From Pseudomonadales bacterium (GTDB lineage: Bacteria > Pseudomonadota > Gammaproteobacteria > Pseudomonadales > DC-out160), in the NCBI GenBank assembly GCA_019090455.1, contig JAHRWA010000063.1, forward strand, positions 1-64,000: a DNA stretch of 64,000 bases, in the 5' to 3' direction. Within the stretch, counting starts at the first letter, position 1, and every line of letters starts with the position of its first letter. The notes beneath the pieces were generated by a model. That model saw only the letters and a list, made by a program, of their open reading frames with translations. It made no database searches and had not been told where the DNA came from. The translations under genes and the position numbers were made by a program. Positions 1 to 8,871 of the stretch are shown piece after piece.

Positions 1-42
1 CTAATTTTGAGAATGTACGCGTTGATAGAGGTAGTAGATCGA

Positions 43-765
43 ATGGTTCGAAAGCGTCACGTCAATGCCACTACGACTGAGCAAATGCGAGCTTTTATTC
101 AAGAAAGCCAGATGTCCGTTGCACAATTATCGAAAGTGCTGAATGTGAGTGAAACCACGGTTCGTAAGTGGAAACAACGGAAATCAGTGGAAGATATTTC
201 TTCCAAAGCCCTACATCTACAAACCACCATGACGCCCATACAAGAATGGGTGGTGGTGCAGCTGCGCGTACAACTTCAATTATCCTTAGACCCTCTACTC
301 GAAACAGTAAAACAACATATCAATACCAATGTGTCTCGATCTGCGTTAGACCGCTGTTTACGTCGGCATGGGGTTTCTCGTTTGTCTGATGTGAAAGCAA
401 GATATTCCAATGACCTCAGTACCAATAAGATAAGTAAGAGTACGCAGGTCCCCTCACCGTTAGATGAAATGGGGGACCGGTTTGTGAGTGTCACGGTCAA
501 TCGCGTTCCTGATTTTGAAACTAATGATTCTGATGCGGTGAAAGAGAAGTATTTACTCGTGGCGACGGAAAAGAGTGGTCAGTGGGTTTATATCGATATT
601 TTTGAAGACGATATTGTTGAGGCGGCGGGCCGGTATATGCTGAATGCATTAGAAACGGCACCCTTTAAATTACGCAAAACACTGGTAAAAAACTATCGAG
701 AATTTTTAGCTAAATATAATTGCATTACCGAACATGTTAATAACCAACAAAAGTTGGCTAGATAA
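43..765 (+). CDS. PfaR-like transcriptional regulator of the PUFA synthase cluster
   Basis: Predicted DNA-binding protein of about 240 residues directly upstream of pfaA on the same strand, 82 nt away. The N-terminal part has a clear helix-turn-helix (AQLSKVLNVSETTVRKWKQR). A second helical module (LRVQLQLSLDPLL ... LDRCLRRHGVSRL) resembles the N-terminal domain of IS481-type transposases. The catalytic part of a transposase is absent, so this looks like a transposase fold reused as a regulator. Regulators of this kind sit upstream of pfaA in Shewanella-type clusters (PfaR), and position plus sequence pattern fit that family. I chose the ATG at 43, preceded by GAGG at 28-31, because family members begin shortly before the helix-turn-helix. 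In-frame starts at 7 and 13 are also possible, and the true 5' end could lie outside the window. A role as activator of pfaA is inferred from family and position. Confidence 0.75.
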   Translation: MVRKRHVNATTTEQMRAFIQESQMSVAQLSKVLNVSETTVRKWKQRKSVEDISSKALHLQTTMTPIQEWVVVQLRVQLQLSLDPLLETVKQHINTNVSRSALDRCLRRHGVSRLSDVKARYSNDLSTNKISKSTQVPSPLDEMGDRFVSVTVNRVPDFETNDSDAVKEKYLLVATEKSGQWVYIDIFEDDIVEAAGRYMLNALETAPFKLRKTLVKNYREFLAKYNCITEHVNNQQKLAR

Positions 766-847
766 TCGAATTCAACTTGATTTCACAACGATTTAAAAAA
801 CGATTTACAAACTAAGTTCACATCAGTAAAGACATCGGGGAAGTTTA
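766..847 (+). promoter_or_regulatory. pfaR-pfaA intergenic leader with a spaced direct repeat
   Basis: This 82-nt gap contains the 8-bp direct repeat ACGATTTA at 788-795 and 800-807, about one helical turn apart. A good Shine-Dalgarno sequence (GGGGAAG) lies just before the pfaA ATG. The repeat could be a binding site for the upstream regulator. That is inference, and I see no convincing -35/-10 pair. Confidence 0.3.
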
Positions 848-3800
848 ATGTCACAAAACAAAAGCAAGGGCAGTTCAGCAAATTCGCGCAGTGAAGCTGA
901 AGAAAGAAAGCTTGATCGACGAATTCAGTCCAGAATCCAAAATACGCCAATCGCTGTGGTAGGGATGGCAAGTTTATTTCCTGATGCAAAAAATACCAAT
1001 GGATTCTGGGATAACATTCAGTCGAAAGTCGATAGCATTATTGATGTGCCGCCATCACGTTGGAATATCGATGATTACTATGATCCTGACCCTACTGTTC
1101 CAGATAAAACCTATTGTAAGCGTGGTGGCTTTATTCCTGATATCGGATTTAACCCGATGGAGTTTGGTCTTCCGCCGAATATCTTGGAAATAACCGACTC
1201 TTCTCAGTTGTTGTCCTTGGTTGTCGCTAAAGATGTATTGGAAGATGCGGGTATAGATGAAAGCTCGACTTATGACAGAGATCGTATTGGTATTACGCTA
1301 GGAATAGGCGGAGGACAAAAACTCAGTACTGGGTTGGGTACGCGTCTGCAATATCCTGTGTTAGAGAAAGTACTGCTTAAGAGTGGTATGTCTAAAGGGG
1401 ATGCAAACCAGGTAATTGATAAATATAAAAAGGCGTTTGCGACTTGGGAGGAAAACTCTTTTCCTGGGTTATTAGGTAATGTCATTGCCGGCCGTATAGC
1501 GAATCGATTTGATTTAGGTGGGGTCAATACGGTATTGGATGCAGCATGTGCTAGCTCATTGAGTGCAGCAAAAATGGCGGTATCGGAATTGTTAGACGGC
1601 CATAGTGACATGATGATCACTGGTGGTGCTTGTACCGATAACTCCATTTTTATGTATATGAGTTTTAGTAAAACACCGGCATTTTCTTCAAATGGTGAAA
1701 TTAGACCTTTTGATATAGATTCAAAAGGGATGATGGTTGGCGAAGGCATAGGCATGATCGTGCTTAAGCGTTTGGCTGACGCTGAGCGGGATGGTGATCG
1801 TATCTACTCCGTTATTCGTGGAATAGGCTCTTCTAGTGACGGCAAATTTAAAAGTATTTATGCGCCTCGCCCAGCAGGCCAAGTCAAAGCATTAACCCGA
1901 GCTTATGAAGCCGCTGGTTTTAAACCAGAAACTATCGGTTTACTTGAGGCTCATGGTACAGGAACTGCTGCCGGCGATGTTGCGGAATTCACCGCCTTAG
2001 ATGAAGTCTTCACCGACCAGGAAAACCCTAAACAGCATATCGCGCTAGGCAGTGTGAAATCTCAAATTGGACACTTGAAAGCGGGTGCGGGTATTGCAGG
2101 GTTTATTAAAGTTTCGCTAGCCCTGCATCATAAAGTGTTACCGCCTACTATCAATATCACGAAACCGAATCCTAAATTGAAAATTGAAGACACCGCTTTC
2201 TACCTGAACACAGAATCTCGCCCGTGGGTGCCGGCTGAAGATGGTAGTCCGCGCCGCGCTGGTGTTAGTGCGTTTGGATTTGGAGGGACCAACTTCCATT
2301 TTGCAGTAGAAGAATATAAACCTGGCTTGTTACCGAAGAGCCGACTTAATACTGTTGCCCAATCAAGCTTAATACATGCAGAGAATGCGACGAAGCTGGG
2401 TGAACTTTGTAAGCAACATTTGGCGCAGTTAAAAGATGAGAAAAATATCACTCGTTATCAAGAGTTTCTCACCGCCACAAAAATAAATGGTTGTCCTGAC
2501 AATCATGCAAGAATTGGTTTTGTTTCGGATAGTATTGAGGAGGCCACTAAGCTAATCGAAATGGCAGCTAAAACAGTCTCAGCAAAGCCAGATGCAGCGC
2601 ATTGGGAAATGCCTCAAGGAATCTATTTTAGAAATGCGTCTTTGGAAATAAAAGGCAAAGTGGTTGCATTATTTTCTGGGCAAGGTTCTCAATATCCAGG
2701 TATGGGAGGGGACTTAACTTCGAACTTTACTGAATATATGAATGCCGCAGGTAAGATGGACGGATTATTTTCTAAAGCAGGAAAAGGGCGTTTGTCGGAT
2801 AGAGTGCACCCGATTCCTGTATTTGAAGCGGTAGATCGTTCACTACAAGAGCGTGAGTTACAACAAACACAATATGCTCAACCTTCTATCGGTGTTTTCA
2901 GTGTCGGCAGTTATAAAATATTTGAAAAGGCCGGCTTTAAACCTGACTTCGTCGCAGGCCACAGCTTTGGCGAACTGACAGCATTATGGGCTGCGGGTGT
3001 TATCGGTGAAAATGATTACTTTAAATTAGCGTTTGCCCGAGGCCAAGCAATGGCTGCGCCTGACGAAGAAGGTTTTGACGCCGGAAGTATGCTGGCTGTC
3101 GTGGGAGATATTTCAAGCTTAGACCAAATGTTGGCGCAATATCCCAACGTGGTTAAGGCGAATAATAACTCTAAGACTCAAGTAGTTCTCGCCGGCCCTG
3201 GCAACGATATCCTTAAAATACAGGAAACATTACAGAATAAGGATGCGATACAAGGTAAAGAGTATAAAGCCATTCCGCTGCCTGTTTCCGCAGCTTTCCA
3301 TACGCCTTTAGTCGGGCATGCACAGAAGCCTTTCGCCGATGTGGTTCAGAAAGTTAATTTTAAATCGCCGTCCATTCCCGTGTATTCCAACACTAGTGGC
3401 GATGTGCATCCTAATAGCGGCAAGGCGATTAAGAAGACCTTAAAAGATCACATTTTAAAGCCCGTTAATTTCAAAGATGAAGTTGAAAAGATTTACAGTG
3501 ATGGTGGTTCAGTATTTATCGAGTTTGGGCCTAAGAATGTATTAACCAAATTGGTTGACAATATATTGGATGACAAACCTCATCTAGCCATTGCGGTGAA
3601 CGCGAGCAACAAGAAAAGCGCCGATAGACAATTGCGACAAGCCGTTCTGCAGCTTGCGGTAGCCGGCTTATCGCTAGCAGATATTGATCCCTATATGTCT
3701 GACCTGCGCATCACCAATACCGAAAAGCCTAGCCCAATGAAAATTGAGCTCGGTGCACCCAACTATGTCAGTGATAAAACAGCGAAAGCGTTTGACGACG

Positions 3801-6307
3801 CTTTAAATGACGGTTTTCAAATTGCGCAAGCAAAAGCGATAGCGGCTCCTGTTGCTAATGCAGTGGCTGCGGCCAAGCCAGTCACTACACCTGTTGTGCA
3901 AGCTAAAGTGGTGACAAGCGCTGTAACCAAAGCAGCAGCCAAACCCGTTTCTGTCAGTACCCAAGTGACCAACCCAGTAGTTACTCCAGCTGTAGCAGGT
4001 AATGCTTCAACGGGAGCCCCTAAGGCGAAACCCATAATGACGAATGAAGTAAATGATCAAACTGTTTCTGCGAATAGTATTAGTGGTAATAGGGTTGCGG
4101 AGAGTATTGAGAACAGCTTGTCTCAATTCTACCAACACCAAAATGAAACCTTAAAGGTGCATGAGCAGTACTTGGAAACGCCAAAGGAATATTCCCAGAC
4201 ATTTTCCACATTGATGCAACAGCAAATGGGAATGTTAGCCGATAATCCTGGTATGGAAATGCCTCAAAGTATTGAGCGCAGCATGATGATGTTCCATCAG
4301 CATCAGTCCGATACTTTACGTGTACATGAACGTTATCTAGATAATCAAGCCGATAGTACAAGCAAGACGCTTGAAGTGATGAAGGAGCAGTATTCTGTAC
4401 TGACTGGACTTTCTACGGGTTCAGCTGGTGCGTTAGGGACGGGTAATTTAGCGGGTGTAAATTCCGTGACTATTAGCCCCTCACCAGTGAAAGCGCTGCC
4501 AGCTTCTACGGTATCGACTCCAGCTAAAGTCGCTCAACCTGTTGCTCCGGCACCAGTTATAGCTACACCGGTTTCAACTACACCGGTTTCAACTACACCA
4601 GTTTCAACTGCAACTCCTGCTCCAGTACAGCCAGTGCCAGTCGTTCAGCAAGCGGCTCAGCCGTCTGCTGCTTCAGCAAGCAATTCTAATTTTGCTGCTG
4701 AAATAAAAGCAAGCATGTTGGCAGTGGTAGCAGAGAAGACGGGTTACCCTGTTGAGATGCTAGAGTTTGATATGGATATGGAAGCGGATTTGGGAATTGA
4801 CTCCATTAAACGTGTTGAAATTCTCGGTACTGTCCAAGAAGAATTTCCACAACTACCTGAGATGAATCCAGACGAATTGGCCGAGATGAGAACCTTAGGC
4901 CAAATCGTAGATTATATGGAAGCCCAAGTTGGCGATGTTCAGCCAGCAGCGGCCCCCTCTGCCACAGCTTCAGCTGCTCCCGTTCTTGCATCAACTGCAG
5001 TGATGACTCAATTAACCGATGTGATGTTATCCGTAGTAGCAGATAAAACGGGTTATCCCACTGAGATGTTAGATCTTGAAATGGATATGGAAGCGGATTT
5101 GGGAATCGATTCCATTAAACGGGTTGAGATTCTAGGCACCGTACAAGAAGAGTTTGCCGACTTACCCGAAATGAACCCGGATGAGTTATCTGAGCTACGG
5201 ACACTCGGACAGATTATTGATTATATGAAGTCTCATCTTGAAGCTAGCGCTCCTGCAGCGGTTGCGGCTCCTGCTCCCGCGCAAGTGAGTCAAGCGGCTT
5301 CAACAGAAGCATCCACTACATCGGGTGTTGATCTGGCGACATTGACTGAGACTATGTTGTCTGTCGTCGCTGAGAAAACCGGTTATCCCGTAGAGATGCT
5401 GGATCTTGGTATGGATATGGAAGCGGATCTCGGTATTGATTCCATTAAGCGTGTTGAAATTTTAGGAACAGTGACAGAAGCTTTCCCTGACCTGCCTGAG
5501 TTAAATCCTGAGGAAATGTCAGAGTTAAGAACGTTGGGTGAAATCGTAGAGAACATGAATTCCCAGCTTTTATCGTCTACTCCACAAGCATCTGCTCCTC
5601 AACCTGCTGCTCCCGTAGCACCTGCTCCCGCAGTTGCAGCCGCGTCCTCATCGGCGCCCAGTATCGATGTATCCAGATTAACTGACGTCATGTTAGCGGT
5701 TGTCGCAGAGAAGACAGGTTATCCCACAGAAATGCTGGAACTTGGCATGGACATGGAAGCGGACCTAGGTATTGACTCTATTAAGCGTGTTGAAATTTTA
5801 GGTACGGTACAGGAAGAATTTCCAGGCTTACCTGAAATGGACCCTGAAGCCATGTCTGACATGCGGACTTTGGGACAAATTGTTGATTACATGAAATCAA
5901 CAGTGGACTCCAGTGGCTCTAAAAGTACTGCTCCGGCTGAAGCCGCAGTCGCAGAAACGGCTACCGGCGTTAGCGTTAATTTGCAAAATCTGAAAGACAC
6001 GATGATGAGTGTTGTCGCTGAAAAGACCGGTTATCCCGTAGAAATGTTAGAGCTGGATATGGACATGGAAGCGGATCTTGGGATTGATTCAATTAAGCGT
6101 GTTGAGATCTTGGGTACGGTCCAAGAATCATTTCCTGAGTTACCTGAAATGAATCCCGACATCCTTGCGGAGCTTCGAACCTTAGGGGAAATCGTAGATT
6201 CGATGGAGCACCAACTCAATGGCGGTGGCGCATCGCGTGCGAGCACTCAAACGGGTGCAAGTGATCAGGAGATTCCTGCTGGAAAAAAGCCCTTAGCCCT
6301 GGAGTGA
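848..6307 (+). CDS. pfaA: PUFA synthase subunit PfaA, zero-frame product (KS-MAT-5xACP)
   Basis: N-terminal two thirds of PfaA, the iterative synthase that builds omega-3 PUFA from malonyl units. The ketosynthase occupies about residues 33-490, with active-site Cys234 in DAACASS and His motifs EAHGTGT and GSVKSQIGHLKAGAG. The malonyl/acyltransferase spans about 606-910, with nucleophile Ser706 in GHSFGE. An Ala/Pro/Thr-rich linker contains two copies of a helical segment (YQHQNETLKVHEQYL and FHQHQSDTLRVHERYL). Five acyl carrier domains follow, each with DLGIDSIKR; the phosphopantetheine serines are 1319, 1422, 1532, 1644 and 1748. The start ATG has GGGGAAG 4 nt upstream. Usual PfaA proteins continue into KR and DH domains; here the 0 frame stops at 6305-6307 and those domains follow in the -1 frame. 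See the frameshift signal at 6267-6329. Confidence 0.95.
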   Translation: MSQNKSKGSSANSRSEAEERKLDRRIQSRIQNTPIAVVGMASLFPDAKNTNGFWDNIQSKVDSIIDVPPSRWNIDDYYDPDPTVPDKTYCKRGGFIPDIGFNPMEFGLPPNILEITDSSQLLSLVVAKDVLEDAGIDESSTYDRDRIGITLGIGGGQKLSTGLGTRLQYPVLEKVLLKSGMSKGDANQVIDKYKKAFATWEENSFPGLLGNVIAGRIANRFDLGGVNTVLDAACASSLSAAKMAVSELLDGHSDMMITGGACTDNSIFMYMSFSKTPAFSSNGEIRPFDIDSKGMMVGEGIGMIVLKRLADAERDGDRIYSVIRGIGSSSDGKFKSIYAPRPAGQVKALTRAYEAAGFKPETIGLLEAHGTGTAAGDVAEFTALDEVFTDQENPKQHIALGSVKSQIGHLKAGAGIAGFIKVSLALHHKVLPPTINITKPNPKLKIEDTAFYLNTESRPWVPAEDGSPRRAGVSAFGFGGTNFHFAVEEYKPGLLPKSRLNTVAQSSLIHAENATKLGELCKQHLAQLKDEKNITRYQEFLTATKINGCPDNHARIGFVSDSIEEATKLIEMAAKTVSAKPDAAHWEMPQGIYFRNASLEIKGKVVALFSGQGSQYPGMGGDLTSNFTEYMNAAGKMDGLFSKAGKGRLSDRVHPIPVFEAVDRSLQERELQQTQYAQPSIGVFSVGSYKIFEKAGFKPDFVAGHSFGELTALWAAGVIGENDYFKLAFARGQAMAAPDEEGFDAGSMLAVVGDISSLDQMLAQYPNVVKANNNSKTQVVLAGPGNDILKIQETLQNKDAIQGKEYKAIPLPVSAAFHTPLVGHAQKPFADVVQKVNFKSPSIPVYSNTSGDVHPNSGKAIKKTLKDHILKPVNFKDEVEKIYSDGGSVFIEFGPKNVLTKLVDNILDDKPHLAIAVNASNKKSADRQLRQAVLQLAVAGLSLADIDPYMSDLRITNTEKPSPMKIELGAPNYVSDKTAKAFDDALNDGFQIAQAKAIAAPVANAVAAAKPVTTPVVQAKVVTSAVTKAAAKPVSVSTQVTNPVVTPAVAGNASTGAPKAKPIMTNEVNDQTVSANSISGNRVAESIENSLSQFYQHQNETLKVHEQYLETPKEYSQTFSTLMQQQMGMLADNPGMEMPQSIERSMMMFHQHQSDTLRVHERYLDNQADSTSKTLEVMKEQYSVLTGLSTGSAGALGTGNLAGVNSVTISPSPVKALPASTVSTPAKVAQPVAPAPVIATPVSTTPVSTTPVSTATPAPVQPVPVVQQAAQPSAASASNSNFAAEIKASMLAVVAEKTGYPVEMLEFDMDMEADLGIDSIKRVEILGTVQEEFPQLPEMNPDELAEMRTLGQIVDYMEAQVGDVQPAAAPSATASAAPVLASTAVMTQLTDVMLSVVADKTGYPTEMLDLEMDMEADLGIDSIKRVEILGTVQEEFADLPEMNPDELSELRTLGQIIDYMKSHLEASAPAAVAAPAPAQVSQAASTEASTTSGVDLATLTETMLSVVAEKTGYPVEMLDLGMDMEADLGIDSIKRVEILGTVTEAFPDLPELNPEEMSELRTLGEIVENMNSQLLSSTPQASAPQPAAPVAPAPAVAAASSSAPSIDVSRLTDVMLAVVAEKTGYPTEMLELGMDMEADLGIDSIKRVEILGTVQEEFPGLPEMDPEAMSDMRTLGQIVDYMKSTVDSSGSKSTAPAEAAVAETATGVSVNLQNLKDTMMSVVAEKTGYPVEMLELDMDMEADLGIDSIKRVEILGTVQESFPELPEMNPDILAELRTLGEIVDSMEHQLNGGGASRASTQTGASDQEIPAGKKPLALE
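4563..4607 (+). repeat. 15-bp tandem repeat in the pfaA linker
   Basis: Three direct copies of CTACACCGGTTTCAA, the last with one substitution, encode a TTPVS repeat in the Pro/Thr-rich linker before the ACP array. A flexible, slippage-prone spacer between catalytic domains and carrier domains is the likely meaning. Confidence 0.75.
4690..6230 (+). repeat. Five tandem acyl carrier protein domains of PfaA
   Basis: Five homologous units of 103-112 codons each encode an ACP with the core DMEADLGIDSIKRVEILGTV, separated by Ala/Pro/Ser linkers. The number of ACPs in PfaA varies between organisms (about four to nine) and mainly affects PUFA yield. DNA identity between the units is high around the core motif, so recombination or assembly collapse could alter the count. 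Confidence 0.95.
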
Positions 6308-6329
6308 GTAGTGGCATTCCCAGGGTTAA
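6267..6329 (+). promoter_or_regulatory. Candidate programmed -1 ribosomal frameshift signal in pfaA
   Basis: Three elements are arranged as in the E. coli dnaX cassette. An internal Shine-Dalgarno sequence AGGAG is at 6267-6271. The slippery heptamer A AAA AAG at 6283-6289 is in the required reading phase (GGA AAA AAG). A hairpin follows, with core arms CCCTGG (6297-6302) and CCAGGG (6320-6325), extendable to 10 bp with one G-U pair as TTAGCCCTGG/CCAGGGTTAA. The heptamer-to-core-stem spacer is 7 nt. Slipping back by one at the heptamer enters the open frame of the KR-DH part without meeting a stop and would give one protein of about 2,640 residues, a normal PfaA length. The alternative is a lost A in a 7-A run, by mutation or sequencing error. 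Confidence 0.65.
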
Positions 6330-8760
6330 ATTAATTTCCAATCCAGATCAGCTTTTATTACCTATTGCGGACAATAGAAGTTGCATTATTACTGATGACG
6401 GCAGTGTGTTAACCGCTGAGTTAGCGGATGCATTGTCTCGTATTGGGCATGGAGTGGTTGTGTTGCGTTTTCCTCTAGACGTCGTTGCAGAACGAAGCCA
6501 GTTAGGAGAAGGCATTGCACAAGTCGAATTGCAAAACATGGAAGAAGACCACCTGACTGAAGTGCTCAATGCGATACATCAAGAGTTGGGGCAAGTGTCT
6601 AACTTTGTTCATCTTGATTCGGATTATCAAATTGGCGATTTGGACGGTTTAGATTTTTCTGAGCGTAAAAAATTAGTGCTACGGCATGTCTTTTTAATGG
6701 CTAAGCATTTGAAAGTGTCACTGAATGAGCTGTCGGAAGTTAATGGTACTGCTGCTCGCAATTCATTTATTACGGTGGCTCACCTAGATGGACGTTTAGG
6801 TTACGGTGATGGCAAATTCTCTGCTGTAGGCGGAGGGTATTTTGGCCTCACTAAGACCATGAATTTGGAATGGCCGAGTGTTTATTGTCGAGCCATCGAT
6901 ATTCATCGCGATATTGAGGGAGCCAATGCAGCGGCTATCGTCTTGGCCGAAATGTTAGCGGCTGATACTACTCATGTTGAGGTAGGGTATACCAAAGAAG
7001 GGCGTGCGACTTTAGAGGCAAACCCCGTCACTACCATTGACGCTGCAGGAAATCATATTGATAAAAACTCAGTATTTTTGGTAAGCGGTGGTGCGAAAGG
7101 CGTGACCTCTCAGTGTGCGATCAAACTCGCGCAAGCCCATCAGTGTCAGTTTATCTTGCTCGGACGTTCAGAGTTTACCGGTGAAGATCCGGCTTGGGCT
7201 GCGGGTTGTGACGATGAGACGGAATTGAAAAAACGAGCGATGACAGTGCTGAAGGAGGCGGGCGAAAAACCCACGCCTGTTAAAGTACAAGGGATTTTAC
7301 GTCCTGTTTTCTCTCAGCGTGAAATATCCGCCGTCTTAAATGATATCAGGCTAGCAGGCGGAACAGCCGTGTATCTAAGCTGTGATGTCACCAATGCGGA
7401 ATCAGTACGACAACAGCTTGCCAGTGCGACACAGCAGGTTGGGGCCATAACCGGAATCATTCATGGAGCCGGTGTATTAGCAGATAAGCTGATTGAAAAG
7501 AAAACCATTGCTGATTTTGAAGCGGTCTATTCCACTAAGGTCAACGGTCTTGGCGCCATATTGGATTGCGTGGCAGTGGATCAACTGAAACATTTGGTTT
7601 TATTCTCTTCAGCGGCGGGTTACTTCGGTAACGCAGCGCAATCGGATTACTCCATTGCCAATGAAATATTGAATAAGACGGCTATGAGCTTTAAAGCAAG
7701 TCATCCCAATTGCCACGTTATTTCTTTTGACTGGGGCCCCTGGGATGGTGGCATGGTCACGGCACAATTGAAGAAGCTATTTGAAGAGCGGAATATCGAG
7801 GTAATCCCGATCGATGGTGGAACGCAATTGTTTGTGGATAACTTGGCTTCGGCTTCGAATGATGCATGTCAGATTCTAGTGGGAAGTACGATGGAGTTTG
7901 ATGCAGCAGAATCCGATCCCGCATTTAAAAGCTATCGAATTGCACGAACGATTTCCATCGACGATAACCCGTTTCTCTTAGACCATACTTTGGGCGAAAA
8001 TCCCGTATTGCCCATGGTCTTTGCTGCTTCCTGGATCGTTGAGGCCGCGGAAGGTTTATACGCGGGTTACACTCTAAGTGCCATAGAAGACTTCCGTCTG
8101 TTTAAAGGGATAGTGTTGGATAGTTCAGCCTCAACCAATTATTTCCTGGATATTGAAGAAATAGAAAAGGGGGACTCCATTCGACTCAAAGCTTCTATTT
8201 GGAGCGAAGGAGACAAGCGTAATAATCATTACGCCTCTGAGGTATTGTTGTCCCGTCAGAAAGTTCCCGCTCCTATCACATCCTCTATGAACTTAGGTGA
8301 AGGGGGTAGCGTAGATGGCTCTATTCTTTATTGTGACGGCACTTTATTTCACGGCCCTAAGTTTCAGCTAATCAAGAGCCTTGTGAATTACACCAACAAA
8401 CGATTGACCTTGCTCTGTAAAGCACCGAGCAATACGGGTGTGACATTGGGGCAATTTACCTCCCATGCAACAGACCCACTGATAGCGGATCTTAATTTTC
8501 AAGCCATGCTAATTTGGGTTCGCAAAGACAGTGATTGCGGGAGTTTACCTTCCAGTGTTGATAAAATTGAGCACTTTGAAGCAATACCTGAAGGGCAGGA
8601 GTTTTATTTGACGCTAGATGTGAAAGAAAATACGTTGCGAAAAATGGTAGCGAATATTCTATTGCACGATGCTAACGGTAAGGTCTATAGCCAATATACT
8701 GGCGCCAAGGTGACTGTGAGCAAAGAGTTAAATCATTTGTTCCAATCTACTGCATCATAA
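6304..8760 (+). CDS. pfaA: PfaA C-terminal part (KR and PKS-type DH), in the -1 frame
   Basis: Encodes the domains missing from the zero-frame PfaA product. The beta-ketoacyl reductase has the Rossmann motif SGGAKGVTS from about residue 260 and catalytic SSAAGYFGNAAQSDYSIANE with Tyr449. A C-terminal hot-dog dehydratase-like domain of PKS type follows, with the candidate catalytic His561 in LLDHTLGENPVLPM. The only nearby start is GTG 6304, overlapping the pfaA stop as GTGA; no Shine-Dalgarno sequence lies at the correct distance (AGGAG ends 32 nt upstream). That favours entry by frameshifting at 6283-6289 over independent initiation, though coupled termination-reinitiation is possible. The preceding -1 frame is open back to the slippery site. 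Related PfaA proteins are normally one chain ending in these domains. Confidence 0.9.
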   Translation: MSSGIPRVKLISNPDQLLLPIADNRSCIITDDGSVLTAELADALSRIGHGVVVLRFPLDVVAERSQLGEGIAQVELQNMEEDHLTEVLNAIHQELGQVSNFVHLDSDYQIGDLDGLDFSERKKLVLRHVFLMAKHLKVSLNELSEVNGTAARNSFITVAHLDGRLGYGDGKFSAVGGGYFGLTKTMNLEWPSVYCRAIDIHRDIEGANAAAIVLAEMLAADTTHVEVGYTKEGRATLEANPVTTIDAAGNHIDKNSVFLVSGGAKGVTSQCAIKLAQAHQCQFILLGRSEFTGEDPAWAAGCDDETELKKRAMTVLKEAGEKPTPVKVQGILRPVFSQREISAVLNDIRLAGGTAVYLSCDVTNAESVRQQLASATQQVGAITGIIHGAGVLADKLIEKKTIADFEAVYSTKVNGLGAILDCVAVDQLKHLVLFSSAAGYFGNAAQSDYSIANEILNKTAMSFKASHPNCHVISFDWGPWDGGMVTAQLKKLFEERNIEVIPIDGGTQLFVDNLASASNDACQILVGSTMEFDAAESDPAFKSYRIARTISIDDNPFLLDHTLGENPVLPMVFAASWIVEAAEGLYAGYTLSAIEDFRLFKGIVLDSSASTNYFLDIEEIEKGDSIRLKASIWSEGDKRNNHYASEVLLSRQKVPAPITSSMNLGEGGSVDGSILYCDGTLFHGPKFQLIKSLVNYTNKRLTLLCKAPSNTGVTLGQFTSHATDPLIADLNFQAMLIWVRKDSDCGSLPSSVDKIEHFEAIPEGQEFYLTLDVKENTLRKMVANILLHDANGKVYSQYTGAKVTVSKELNHLFQSTAS

Positions 8761-8779
8761 AGGCTACATCCTAAAGGCA

Positions 8780-8824
8780 ATCACATAACGAGATGTCGTC
8801 AAAACTAATATCTCGTTATGTGAT
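8780..8824 (+). repeat. Perfect 15-bp inverted repeat between pfaA and pfaB
   Basis: Arms ATCACATAACGAGAT (8780-8794) and ATCTCGTTATGTGAT (8810-8824) flank a 15-nt loop. No run of T follows, so it does not look like an ordinary intrinsic terminator. It lies 47 nt before the pfaB start and could be an mRNA processing or stability element, a partial attenuator or an operator. Confidence 0.85.
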
Positions 8825-8871
8825 GTGTAAAACAATAAAAACAGTTGTGGAAAGAGACCAATAAGGCAGTG

